From the NCBI GenBank assembly GCA_035457105.1, contig DATIBX010000529.1, forward strand, positions 1 through 10,686: 10,686 bases of DNA, read 5' to 3'. Numbering within the stretch: the stretch's first letter is position 1; each line of letters opens with the position of its first letter. Below are positions 5,418 to 10,686 of the stretch, piece by piece. The DNA is from PSRF01 sp035457105. GTDB taxonomy: Bacteria; Acidobacteriota; Blastocatellia; Pyrinomonadales; Pyrinomonadaceae. The notes below the pieces were generated by a model. The model saw only the letters and a program-made list of their open reading frames with translations. It made no database searches and was not told the origin of the DNA. Both the position numbers and the translations under genes were made by a program.

Positions 5418-5892
5418 ATGATAAAACTGGTATCGCTCACTCTTTTGGCGAGTCTTACAGGTGCTTTCGTTGCCGTTAAAGCACAGCGGCAAGTATCAGT
5501 TTTGGATCGAATCGAACAGTCTATTCCTGAGAGAGAGAGAGAGAGAGATAGGATGGAAGCTCGTTAAAGATGATGCTTATCTGCGGACTGAAGCAGATGA
5601 TTTTCCTCAAGCGGCTCTTTCATGGACAAATGGTAAAGAGCAAGTGAGCGCATTCATTGTAGTCTATAGAAAATTACAAACTGCGAAAGAGGTCTTCGAG
5701 CGTGAGTATAAAGATGAGGATTTCGAAAGGCGTAGTACATTGGAGGGAATAGGGGATGCGGCTTTCTTATGGATACCTTCAAAAGAAAATGGTAGTTACA
5801 TTGTTAGATTCAGCAAGGCTAATGTCATCGTTATGATGAGTTCAAAGTCGCAGGAAATCGTTAAGAGAGGCGGGCGCTCGGTATATTGCTGA
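5418..5892 (+). pseudogene. Secreted cassette protein of unknown function, frame broken at a (GA)10 tract
   Basis: ATG 5418 has AAGGAAG six bases upstream and encodes a signal peptide (MIKLVSLTLLASLTGAFVAV, cut near KAQ), then SVLDRIEQSIPERERERDRM and a stop. From the (GA)10 tract (5529-5548) another frame continues, IGWKLVKDDAYLRTEADDFP, SAFIVVYRKLQTAKEVFERE, TLEGIGDAAFLWIPSKENG and VRFSKANVIVMMSS, and stops at 5890-5892. One more GA unit, or two fewer, would join them. A second shift near 5865-5872 would give EAGARYIAESIAAQ, a more natural C-terminal helix. The intact protein would be exported, about 160 residues. The pattern GIGDxAF ... FxKANVxVxM echoes the next cassette's protein. No known domain is recognised. 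Confidence 0.55.
5529..5548 (+). repeat. (GA)10 dinucleotide tract inside a coding region
   Basis: Ten uninterrupted GA units sit exactly where the signal-peptide frame and the downstream frame of a secreted protein meet. Repeat-number change would switch the full-length frame on or off. Confidence 0.9.
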
Positions 5893-5902
5893 ATCAATCG
5901 CC

Positions 5903-5988
5903 GCCCAACACGCGCTTGGAGCGGACTCGCCGTGAGCGGGCCTCTTTGTTAACTTGCGTGGGCGAGCCGCTCAAGCGCAGCGTTCGGC
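5903..5988 (+). repeat. attC site 8
   Basis: R'' GCCCAAC (5903-5909) fits RYYYAAC exactly; R' is GTTCGGC (5982-5988); the arms are consensus. 5900-5909 pairs with its cassette start (GTTGGGTGGC) at nine of ten positions, the odd one being a possible G-T wobble. Confidence 0.92.
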
Positions 5989-5998
5989 GGCTAAATTG

Positions 5999-6619
5999 AT
6001 GGACAGATCTATTAGAAAAAATATCTGGTGGTTTGGAATTTTGGCTCTTACGTTTTCGTTGTTTGGAAGTGTGCGCGCGCAAACTGAACCGGATGAGGTG
6101 ATCGGAAACCTTGAACGGGCGATGAAAGAAAACTATCCAGGATGGTATTGCTCCAGAGTCCACACGCCACAGGGAGAACCCGGCCCGGAGAGTCCAAGAG
6201 GAAACAGGTATCAATTCCGGTGTCGTCGTCAAGCTCTTACTGTCACCATATTGATACTCTACGGCGAATCAAAACTAGATGCTGAAAAGGCATTAGATTG
6301 GTCACAAAGATTGCAGATTAATGAGAGTAAGCCAGTGATTGGCCTTGGCGAGCAGGGATATCAGTTGGCCAAGGAGCGTTTTGCCTGGATAACTTTCCGC
6401 CAAGCAAGTGTGTATGCACAAATAAATGTTGGATTCGAACCCGTCCCTGAAGCCGATGGGCCTTCAGATCTGCATTCTATTGGTTCGAATGTTCCGATCG
6501 ATGCTGCGACATCATTTGCGCGATTCTTGGTGGACCATCTGCCCGCCCCCGAACAACAGCGCTTGGAGCGGACTCGTCGTGAGCGCTGTGTTGGCTCAAA
6601 CTTAACCTTGTCGAGTTAA
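5999..6619 (+). CDS. Secreted protein of unknown function
   Basis: The 206-residue protein starts with a signal peptide (MDRSIRKN, then WWFGILALTFSLFGSVRAQ), cut near residue 26-28. The mature part reads LERAMKENYPGWYCSRVH, NRYQFRCRRQALTVTILILY, KPVIGLGEQGYQLAKERFAW, ITFRQASVYAQINVG and SFARFLVDHLPAP. ATG 5999 is 17 bases into the cassette and there is no clear ribosome binding site. Two mature cysteines could form a disulphide. The last 25 residues or so (from PAPEQQRLERTRRERC) are encoded by a damaged attC, so the original stop was probably lost when that site decayed. The order of a GLGxxGY motif, an FRxAxVxxxI strand and a C-terminal FARxxxDHL helix resembles the preceding cassette's product, suggesting distant relatives. 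Function unknown. Confidence 0.75.
   Translation: MDRSIRKNIWWFGILALTFSLFGSVRAQTEPDEVIGNLERAMKENYPGWYCSRVHTPQGEPGPESPRGNRYQFRCRRQALTVTILILYGESKLDAEKALDWSQRLQINESKPVIGLGEQGYQLAKERFAWITFRQASVYAQINVGFEPVPEADGPSDLHSIGSNVPIDAATSFARFLVDHLPAPEQQRLERTRRERCVGSNLTLSS
6548..6596 (+). repeat. Shortened attC remnant 9, end of array
   Basis: R'' CCCGAAC (6548-6554) belongs to this cassette: 6545-6554 matches the complement of the start at 5982 at nine of ten positions. The left arm begins normally (GCGCTTGGAGCGGACTCG), but the usual right arm is absent. Instead ACAGCGCT (6556-6563) pairs perfectly with AGCGCTGT (6582-6589), followed by GTTGGCT (6590-6596). It may be a collapsed site. Confidence 0.65.
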
Positions 6620-6914
6620 GTTATTCCAGCACCATGAAGCAATCGATAACTTTGACGCTTGGAATTTTTTGGGAGAAGAGATTGTCGGCTGCGCAAAAGA
6701 GATTTACTCGAGCTTGCGAAACGCTCACCCGAGTTAGAAAACTCTCGCGAAATTGTCCGGCACTTCAGGTCAATATTGCGGCCCAAGGCGGCAACAGGTG
6801 AATCTTTCACAATAAACCGTGATCAGGTTACAGAGCGGCAAAGAGCAAGTGGCGATTTTTTTGAGTTGTAAGATCATCGTCCTTAGCCGATGCCAAATTG
6901 ATATTATTGAGAGC
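6597..6914 (+). other. Region with no convincing gene, array-chromosome transition
   Basis: This stretch holds an inverted repeat (AACTTAAC 6599-6606, GTTAAGTT 6615-6622) and several short frames. ATG 6634 gives 55 residues (MKQSITLTLGIFWEKRLSAA...). A TTG at 6659 gives 70 residues containing SPELENSREIVRHFRSIL. A third frame reads NFDAWNFLGEEIVGCAKEIY and then SSLRNAHPS. They could be pieces of one frameshifted gene, but no family is recognisable. Confidence 0.4.
6599..6622. repeat. Perfect 8-bp inverted repeat
   Basis: AACTTAAC and GTTAAGTT are separated by eight bases. There is no T-tract, so an intrinsic terminator is unlikely; the AAC...GTT ends faintly recall attC boxes. Confidence 0.5.
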
Positions 6915-7181
6915 GTGAAGCACTACTACGAGAACGTGCCCGAACTCGGTAATGTAGCGGTCAGTCGCCACGCGCAAGACCGAATACGTGAGGACGGAAT
7001 CACCGACAAAGAATTCGAGGACGCATTATTCAAAGGCGAGTTAATACCCGATACTCACGAAGCATCATTCAGGGATCTCAACAGGATTAGACTTGTAATC
7101 ATCCATCGACCCGAACCATTCAAAGGTGCGAAGTTGATCAAAACTGCATTCCGAATCCAAGCACAGAAAAGAGCTTATTAG
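6915..7181 (+). CDS. DUF4258-like small protein
   Basis: From the GTG at 6915 the 88-residue protein reads NVAVSRHAQDRIREDGITDK, EFEDALFKGELIPDTHEASF, RIRLVIIHRP and KLIKTAFRI. An SxHAxxRxxExGIT helix followed by ExxxAL and a beta sheet is the layout of DUF4258, a BECR-like fold with proposed RNase-toxin relatives. The same frame extends back to a GTG at 6819, but the extra 32 residues look unlike the family. GAGAG just before 6915 is too close to be a good ribosome binding site, so the start is uncertain. No partner antitoxin is evident. It lies just after the last attC remnant and could be the final decayed cassette or the first chromosomal gene. Confidence 0.6.
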   Translation: MKHYYENVPELGNVAVSRHAQDRIREDGITDKEFEDALFKGELIPDTHEASFRDLNRIRLVIIHRPEPFKGAKLIKTAFRIQAQKRAY

Positions 7182-7193
7182 TTTTCAGTTTTT

Positions 7194-7282
7194 GGCGGCA
7201 ACGTTGCAGCGAATTCGCAAAAACAGTTCATTGCTTTAAACAACGTCCGGGCCGACCGAGTCCGCTGCAAAGCACTAATTAG
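7194..7282 (-). repeat. Possible inverted attC remnant
   Basis: On the minus strand GCTTTGCAGCGGACTCGG resembles the attC left arm, and CGAATTCGCTGCAACGTTGCC the right arm plus R' box. TTGCAGCG and CGCTGCAA pair perfectly over eight bases. There is no clear R'' box, so this may be coincidence. Confidence 0.3.
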
Positions 7283-7331
7283 CTGGCGGTAAACAGGGAC
7301 CACGATCAGTTATAGCGAAGGAGAGTTGATC

Positions 7332-7745
7332 ATGGCATTCAACATTCGTCGCGTCGATTACTTTTACACCACAGTCAAAGATGAACCTGGAGAGGCTTAC
7401 AAGGTCCTCTCACTGTTAGCCAATCTCGGTATCAATCTGTTGGCTGTTACGGCCGTTCCGTTTGGACCGATGAACACTCAACTGACAGTCTTTCCTGAAG
7501 TCAGTGCACAACTTCGGAACGAGGCTCAGAAGTCTGGTCTCAAGTTAGAAGGACCGCAGCCCGCTTTGTTGGTTCAGGGTGATGATAAACTCGGCGCGCT
7601 AGCTGAAGTGCATTCAAGGCTTTATGCGGCTAACGTGAACATCTATGCATCGAGTGGAGTCGCTGATGGGGCGGGCCATTATGGTTACATTATCTACGTG
7701 CGTCCCGATGATTACGAGAAGGCAGTGGCGGCTCTCAATGTGTAG
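7332..7745 (+). CDS. Tandem ACT-domain protein
   Basis: The 137-residue cytoplasmic protein contains two ACT-like halves. The first (about 7-60) reads VDYFYTTVKDEPGEAYKVLS and LLANLGINLLAVTAVPFG. The second (about 80-135) reads PALLVQGDDKLGALAEVHSR, LYAANVNIYASSGVADG and GYIIYVRPDDYEKAVAAL. ACT domains bind amino acids or other small ligands and usually regulate enzymes; no catalytic domain is attached here, so it is probably a free regulatory or sensory protein. ATG 7332 is chosen because GAAGGAG at 7317-7323 is eight bases upstream. It stands alone, 150 bases after the DUF4258-like gene and convergent with the kinase gene. No intrinsic terminator is visible in the 168 bases between the convergent ends. 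Confidence 0.88.
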   Translation: MAFNIRRVDYFYTTVKDEPGEAYKVLSLLANLGINLLAVTAVPFGPMNTQLTVFPEVSAQLRNEAQKSGLKLEGPQPALLVQGDDKLGALAEVHSRLYAANVNIYASSGVADGAGHYGYIIYVRPDDYEKAVAALNV

Positions 7746-7913
7746 CGGACGGTTTTCCTCTATACGATGGACAATGCCGTATTCAGCACGACCTTGGAGG
7801 GAAGCGAACGGCTACGTTTCAACTCATTTTCTCTGGACTGAATGCTATTGTGAATGCGTATTGCTGGCATTATGTGGAATTAGATTGCCAAGACAAAATC
7901 TGAGCCTCCTTCT

Positions 7914-8534
7914 TTAATACCGGCGCGTATCCTCTGCTTCAGAGCTCGTCCACTGCTGGCTGTTAAGCGGCCGATACGCTTGGAGCGCCGGTATCAACTC
8001 CCTCTGCATCGCTGCTGCTGATGAAAAGCGGTCGCCTCGATCCTTCGCCATACAGTTCTGCAGCACCGCATCCAGGCGCTCAGCTTCTGCCGAATTTAAT
8101 GGCAGGTGAAAGTCTCCATGGAGGATCGACGTTAGTAGCTCGGGGTATGTTTTCCCGCTGAAAGGACGGCGCCCGGTAAGCGCTTCGACCACTATCACGC
8201 CGATAGAGAAGAGGTCGCTGCGCTCATCTACTGTCGTGCCCGTCAACTGTTCCGGCGACATGTAGCCGAACGTCCCCAGCACGGTGCCGGGCGTCGTCAC
8301 GGGCGCAGTCGGACTGTGCGTATCGATCAACTCCGGCAATCTGATTTTCGCTAGTCCAAAATCCAGTAGTCGGACTTGGATTTGACCATCCTTTCCTTGT
8401 GAGATCAAGATGTTGTCAGGCTTCAGGTCGCGGTGAATGACGCCGGCCTGATGAGCCGCTTTGACTCCTTCGAGCACTTGCACAAACAATTCGGCCGACA
8501 TCTGAGGATCTACGCATCCTCTTCGCTTGATCAC
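7914..8534 (-). CDS. Ser/Thr protein kinase, C-lobe segment of a split gene
   Basis: This segment continues the kinase domain encoded at 8531-8896. It carries VIHRDLKPDNILI (catalytic Asp and Asn, residues 33-45), LLDFGLAKI (metal-binding DFG, 58-60), GTFGYMSPEQL (the APE-equivalent, 93-95), DERSDLFSIGVIVVEALTGR (F helix) and DRGDRF. All catalytic residues for an active Hanks-type kinase are present. The short C-terminal tail (about 30 residues after the domain) has no added domain. It seems to start at GTG 8534 only because one G is missing in AGGTG near 8531-8536; with AGGGTG, ETLGR runs straight into VIKRRG. It is very likely one protein with the next two segments. Confidence 0.88.
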   Translation of the reverse strand: MIKRRGCVDPQMSAELFVQVLEGVKAAHQAGVIHRDLKPDNILISQGKDGQIQVRLLDFGLAKIRLPELIDTHSPTAPVTTPGTVLGTFGYMSPEQLTGTTVDERSDLFSIGVIVVEALTGRRPFSGKTYPELLTSILHGDFHLPLNSAEAERLDAVLQNCMAKDRGDRFSSAAAMQRELIPALQAYRPLNSQQWTSSEAEDTRRY

Positions 8535-8896
8535 CTTCCGAGAGTTTCCCCGGAAACGAGTTCCATCACCAGGTAGGCGCCTCCGGTGCCGAGCACTCCG
8601 TAATCAAACACGGTGATGATATTCGGATGGTGCAGCTTTGCTGAAGTCTGTGCCTCGCGCTCGAAGCGGCGCAACGCCTCACGGTTGCCGAACATGCCGC
8701 TACCCAAAATCTTGATGGCGACCCGCCGGTTCAATCGTAAATCCGTCGCTTCATAAACAGCGCCCATGCCACCTTTGCAGATCAACCGCTCTAATCGGTA
8801 TCTCCCTTCGACCGTCCGCTCGACGGGCAACGCGAACGTGAGTTCGCTTCCGTCCCGAGTACATGACAGCACGGAGCTATCAAAAACAGGCTCCAC
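8531..8896 (-). CDS. Ser/Thr protein kinase, N-lobe segment of a split gene
   Basis: It includes RYRLERLICKGGMGAVYEAT (glycine-rich loop, about residues 33-51), RRVAIKIL (ATP-binding Lys62), RRFEREAQTSAKLHHPNIIT and LVMELVSGETLG (hinge). The first loop glycine is Cys (ICKGG instead of IGKGG), unusual but not necessarily inactivating. Before the loop lies DSSVLSCTRDGSELTFALPV, which completes a zinc-ribbon begun by CPRCGACF in the upstream segment. The apparent ATG start at 8896 is an artefact: removing one T from the five-base run (A5 on the plus strand at 8882-8886) joins CPRCGACF to DSSVLSC. Confidence 0.88.
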   Translation of the reverse strand: MEPVFDSSVLSCTRDGSELTFALPVERTVEGRYRLERLICKGGMGAVYEATDLRLNRRVAIKILGSGMFGNREALRRFEREAQTSAKLHHPNIITVFDYGVLGTGGAYLVMELVSGETLGR

Positions 8897-9869
8897 ATCG
8901 CGGGCACTCCTTCATCAAATCGATGCGCCCTTCTTTGAAACGCCCGAGCACTTCCTGTTTGATCTTTCGCTCACGATCCACCCGCTCTTTTAACCGCGAG
9001 TTTTCGTATACGAGTGCGATCTGACTAGCCAATGCTTGCAGAAGGTCGCGGTCACGCGCCGTGTAGGGTACTTCGGACTTCTCCTCGCCCAGCAAGAAAA
9101 GACCCGCCAACCGGTTGTCGGTGCCCACGAGCGGTACGATCAACCGCGTTCCGAGTCCGGCCAGCCACTCTTTCTCACTGTCTGGTAAGTTGTTCTTCTG
9201 CGCGAGAGGAAACTGTTGCGCGGCGGCCTGGCCTTCGATCAGTCGCAAGAGGCGAAACTCCTCCGGGATGTGTAGCTCTTCTGAAGTCCCGCCTGAGGAG
9301 TAGCCGAGCGAGAGGTCGCCCATCTCTTCCTCACGGTAGAACAGGTAGATTCGTTTCGGATGCAGTGCAAACTCGACCTTCTGGCTGACCAGTCTGGACA
9401 TCTCCGGGAGTGAATCATGTTTCTTGACCTCCTCGATCAGTCCACGCAAGATCGTCTCCTGGTTGTACTGCTCGCGGAAGAACTTTCGGTCGATCCAATC
9501 GTTCAGCCTCTTACGGAACAAGAAGATGATCGCGGCAGCGATCATTAAAGTCACATAAAAGTAGAGAGAATTCCGAAAGAGGATGTCCGAAACCGTCCTG
9601 TCCGGATTCGCGAGAATGGTCAGCGTGAGCCCAATGATGGGAAGCGCGATCAAGGTCCGCAGCACGTTCTTGGCGAGCAGGTACTGGAGGCCACGGCGGA
9701 TGATCAGGCTAATGGGGATAACCCGGTGCCGCAATATCGCATATGCATACGCAGGTGGTACCAGCAGCATGGCCACTAACATCGCCGGCAAAGAAGAATG
9801 GCAACTGAGGACGAAGAAGATCAGACTCGCGAACCTTTGGGCAGGATCGATGGTGAGATCGAGTTTCAA
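8880..9869 (-). CDS. Membrane and GAF sensor part of the split Ser/Thr kinase
   Basis: Residues 12-46 (RFASLIFFVLSCHSSLPAML and on to AYAYAILRHRVIP), 68-87 and 100-118 are membrane segments. RKRLNDWIDRKFFREQYNQE then leads to a GAF domain (about 150-295; LPEMSRLVSQKVEFALHPKR, LIVPLVGTDNRLAGLFLLGE, LLQALASQIALVYENS). A short coiled segment (LKERVDRERKIKQEVLGRF) and MKECPRCGACF follow, with cysteines 322, 325 and 328 starting a zinc ribbon. The membrane-GAF-ribbon-kinase order matches a sensor kinase group I associate with Acidobacteriota. The start at 9869 is a weak TTG just after a stop. One T fewer at 9868-9870 would join it to MFFSTGVSSWYSKLT from ATG 9915, so the true N terminus is probably further upstream. 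Confidence 0.8.
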   Translation of the reverse strand: MKLDLTIDPAQRFASLIFFVLSCHSSLPAMLVAMLLVPPAYAYAILRHRVIPISLIIRRGLQYLLAKNVLRTLIALPIIGLTLTILANPDRTVSDILFRNSLYFYVTLMIAAAIIFLFRKRLNDWIDRKFFREQYNQETILRGLIEEVKKHDSLPEMSRLVSQKVEFALHPKRIYLFYREEEMGDLSLGYSSGGTSEELHIPEEFRLLRLIEGQAAAQQFPLAQKNNLPDSEKEWLAGLGTRLIVPLVGTDNRLAGLFLLGEEKSEVPYTARDRDLLQALASQIALVYENSRLKERVDRERKIKQEVLGRFKEGRIDLMKECPRCGACF

Positions 9870-9915
9870 ACGTCAGCTTCGAATACCACGACGACACACC
9901 TGTACTGAAGAACAT

Positions 9916-10452
9916 TTCTTTTACAGTGCCGGCAGGATCAACGACCGCTCTTGTCGGTTCGAGCGGATGAGAGGAACCGCTTCATCAATCCAGGCGAGGA
10001 CTTCACGCCCGAGCCTCAGAAAATCAGACCCGAGCCACGAGAGACGTCGACTGTGCCTAATCTTTAGTCAGGGCACCGAACGAGTCCGTGCTGGAACCAG
10101 TTTGTTTCCCGGCTGGATTAGATGGAGTTAGTCCGAGTATTGCCGCGTGGATCACATTGGGGCATTATCGTAGAGTCGTTTCCAAGCATCATCAATGGAT
10201 TGGAAGTGGCAAACGCCCATTGTAGGAAGAATCCATGCGATGCTTAAAACATCCTCTTTTTCTGTGCAGTGTCCTCGCAGCGATTTGCCGCTCAATTGCT
10301 TATGGTCCGTTCGCGGCTCTCAGCGCGATTTCTCGGGCAATTGTTGGCGATCGTGAGACATGAGTACTTCAGAGGAAGGACGAGCCGAGGGCTGAACACG
10401 AAATAAACTGCCGTTCATGCCATCAAGAAACTCATTCGCAGGAGACGCGAAC
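9916..10452. other. Region with no confident gene, upstream of both flanking genes
   Basis: On the minus strand a frame ending at 9921 reads SWLGSDFLRLGREVLAWIDE and then AVPLIRSNRQERSLILPAL. It looks protein-like but cannot be joined securely to the kinase gene; it may be a frameshifted N-terminal part or a gene relic. No terminator or clear promoter is visible. The stretch should hold the promoters of the divergent kinase and sugar-binding genes. Confidence 0.45.
10235..10363 (+). CDS. Possible short peptide (42 residues)
   Basis: ATG 10235 is preceded by AGGAAG (10223-10228) and encodes MRCLKHPLFLCSVLAAICRS, then IAYGPFAALSAISRAIVGDR and ET. It has one hydrophobic segment (LFLCSVLAAI). 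I do not recognise it; it could be chance or the start of a decayed exported protein. Confidence 0.2.
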   Translation: MRCLKHPLFLCSVLAAICRSIAYGPFAALSAISRAIVGDRET

Positions 10453-10686
10453 ATGAAAAGATCCTTTCAACGTACGTTCGTTTGTGCCGTAGCCGTTACT
10501 TTGGGTCTAGCCGTCAGTTGTGCCTCTCCTCCTCCTAAGCAACCAAAGGCGGTAAAGACGATAGCGTTCATAACTAACAGTACTTCCGACTTCTGGAAGA
10601 TAGCCCGCAAAGGATGTGAGAAAGCTGACGCCGAACTGCCTGACGTAAAAGTTGCATTCAAAACGACAACCACGGGAACAACAGAA
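10453..10686 (+). CDS. Periplasmic sugar-binding lipoprotein (RbsB-like), partial
   Basis: The first 78 residues are present; the gene runs off the window in frame. The start is strong: AGGAG at 10440-10444, eight bases before the ATG. A lipoprotein signal (MKRSFQRTFVCAVAVTLGLA, then VSC) gives a lipobox cysteine at about residue 23, followed by a proline- and lysine-rich linker (ASPPPKQPKAVKT). Then comes IAFITNSTSDFWKIARKGCE and KADAELPDVKVAFKTTTTG, the opening strand-helix-strand of the type I periplasmic binding family (Peripla_BP_4, ribose/galactose-binding type). The SDFW...GCEKA pattern is where such proteins start the ligand pocket. It would be anchored to a membrane and deliver a sugar or similar ligand to an ABC permease, which should follow to the right. 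Confidence 0.88.
   Translation, partial: MKRSFQRTFVCAVAVTLGLAVSCASPPPKQPKAVKTIAFITNSTSDFWKIARKGCEKADAELPDVKVAFKTTTTGTTE

Larger units (their letters stand above)
1..6596 (+). mobile_element. Integron gene-cassette array (partial, 3' portion)
   Basis: Plus-strand genes alternate with a recurring hairpin of about 86 bp that has the layout of an integron attC recombination site. Cassettes are about 570-1215 bp and run from the TT of one R' box to the G of the next: 392-1059, 1060-2274, 2275-2847, 2848-3430, 3431-4112, 4113-5384 (two genes, middle attC broken), 5385-5982 and 5983-6590. For several cassettes the last ten bases of R'' are the reverse complement of the same cassette's first bases (2848 start against 3348-3357 exactly; 392 start against 977-986, 9 of 10). 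This is expected of circular cassettes inserted by IntI. Site similarity across most of the array points to a sedentary chromosomal integron. No integrase or attI is visible; given the orientation they should lie to the left. Confidence 0.9.

Noticed and set aside
312..5988. The recurring element as a CRISPR array or as REP/ERIC-type repeats or terminators
   Set aside because: Copies are 0.5-1.7 kb apart with a gene between each pair, lack T-tracts, and carry R''/R' boxes whose outer bases covary with cassette starts, which fits only attC sites.
914..6232. Minus-strand frames sharing a peptide like RRVRSKRVL, which looked like a repeated protein motif
   Set aside because: The shared peptide is the translation of the attC arm on the opposite strand; the frames have no other features of real genes.
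9032..9388. A 118-residue plus-strand frame
   Set aside because: It is antisense to the GAF domain and is rich in Arg, Pro and Ser, as expected for a shadow frame.
9583..10131. A 182-residue plus-strand frame
   Set aside because: It lies opposite the membrane/GAF kinase gene, has arginine-rich low-plausibility sequence, and lacks a ribosome binding site.

Overview
The window looks like the right-hand part of an integron gene-cassette array (about 1-6600) followed by ordinary chromosomal genes (about 6900-10686). The likely host is an acidobacterium, perhaps Blastocatellia/Pyrinomonadaceae. This rests on the membrane-GAF-zinc ribbon-Ser/Thr kinase architecture on the minus strand, an NHL/PAL-type secreted beta-propeller, and a lipoprotein sugar-binding protein. 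It is family recognition from memory, not a search result.

Cassette region. A conserved hairpin of about 86 bp recurs between genes at 312-397, 980-1065, 2768-2853, 3351-3436, 4034-4118, 5302-5390 and 5903-5988. Broken copies lie at 4496-4571 and 6548-6596, and an unrelated-looking copy of the same geometry lies at 2176-2280. Each good copy has an RYYYAAC-like R'' box, two imperfectly complementary arms with single unpaired G and A bases, and a GTTRRRY-like R' box. These are attC sites. The strongest evidence is that the R'' at the end of a cassette is complementary to the start of the same cassette, as expected if each cassette was once a circle. All cassette genes are on the plus strand, so the integrase and attI should lie to the left, outside the window.

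Cassette contents, in order: an unknown protein (frameshifted); a DUF433/DUF5615 toxin-antitoxin pair (both frameshifted); a secreted NHL/PAL-like propeller; a small membrane protein (frameshifted near its end); a RelE/ParE-like toxin with its antitoxin; a HEPN-like protein with an RNxxxH motif; a stand-alone NusG C-terminal (KOW) domain; a secreted netrin/TIMP-like protein; and two secreted unknown proteins that may be related, one carrying a (GA)10 tract in the wrong frame. The array mixes stabilising toxin-antitoxin modules with secreted proteins, as in sedentary chromosomal integrons.

Chromosomal region. A DUF4258-like gene and a tandem-ACT protein are on the plus strand. A large membrane/GAF/kinase gene on the minus strand is split into three pieces by apparent single-base indels. 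A periplasmic sugar-binding lipoprotein begins at 10453 and runs off the end.

Caution: at least eight apparent frameshifts, mostly one-base changes in short homopolymers, affect cassette genes and the chromosomal kinase alike. This pattern suits sequencing or assembly error at least as well as gene decay.
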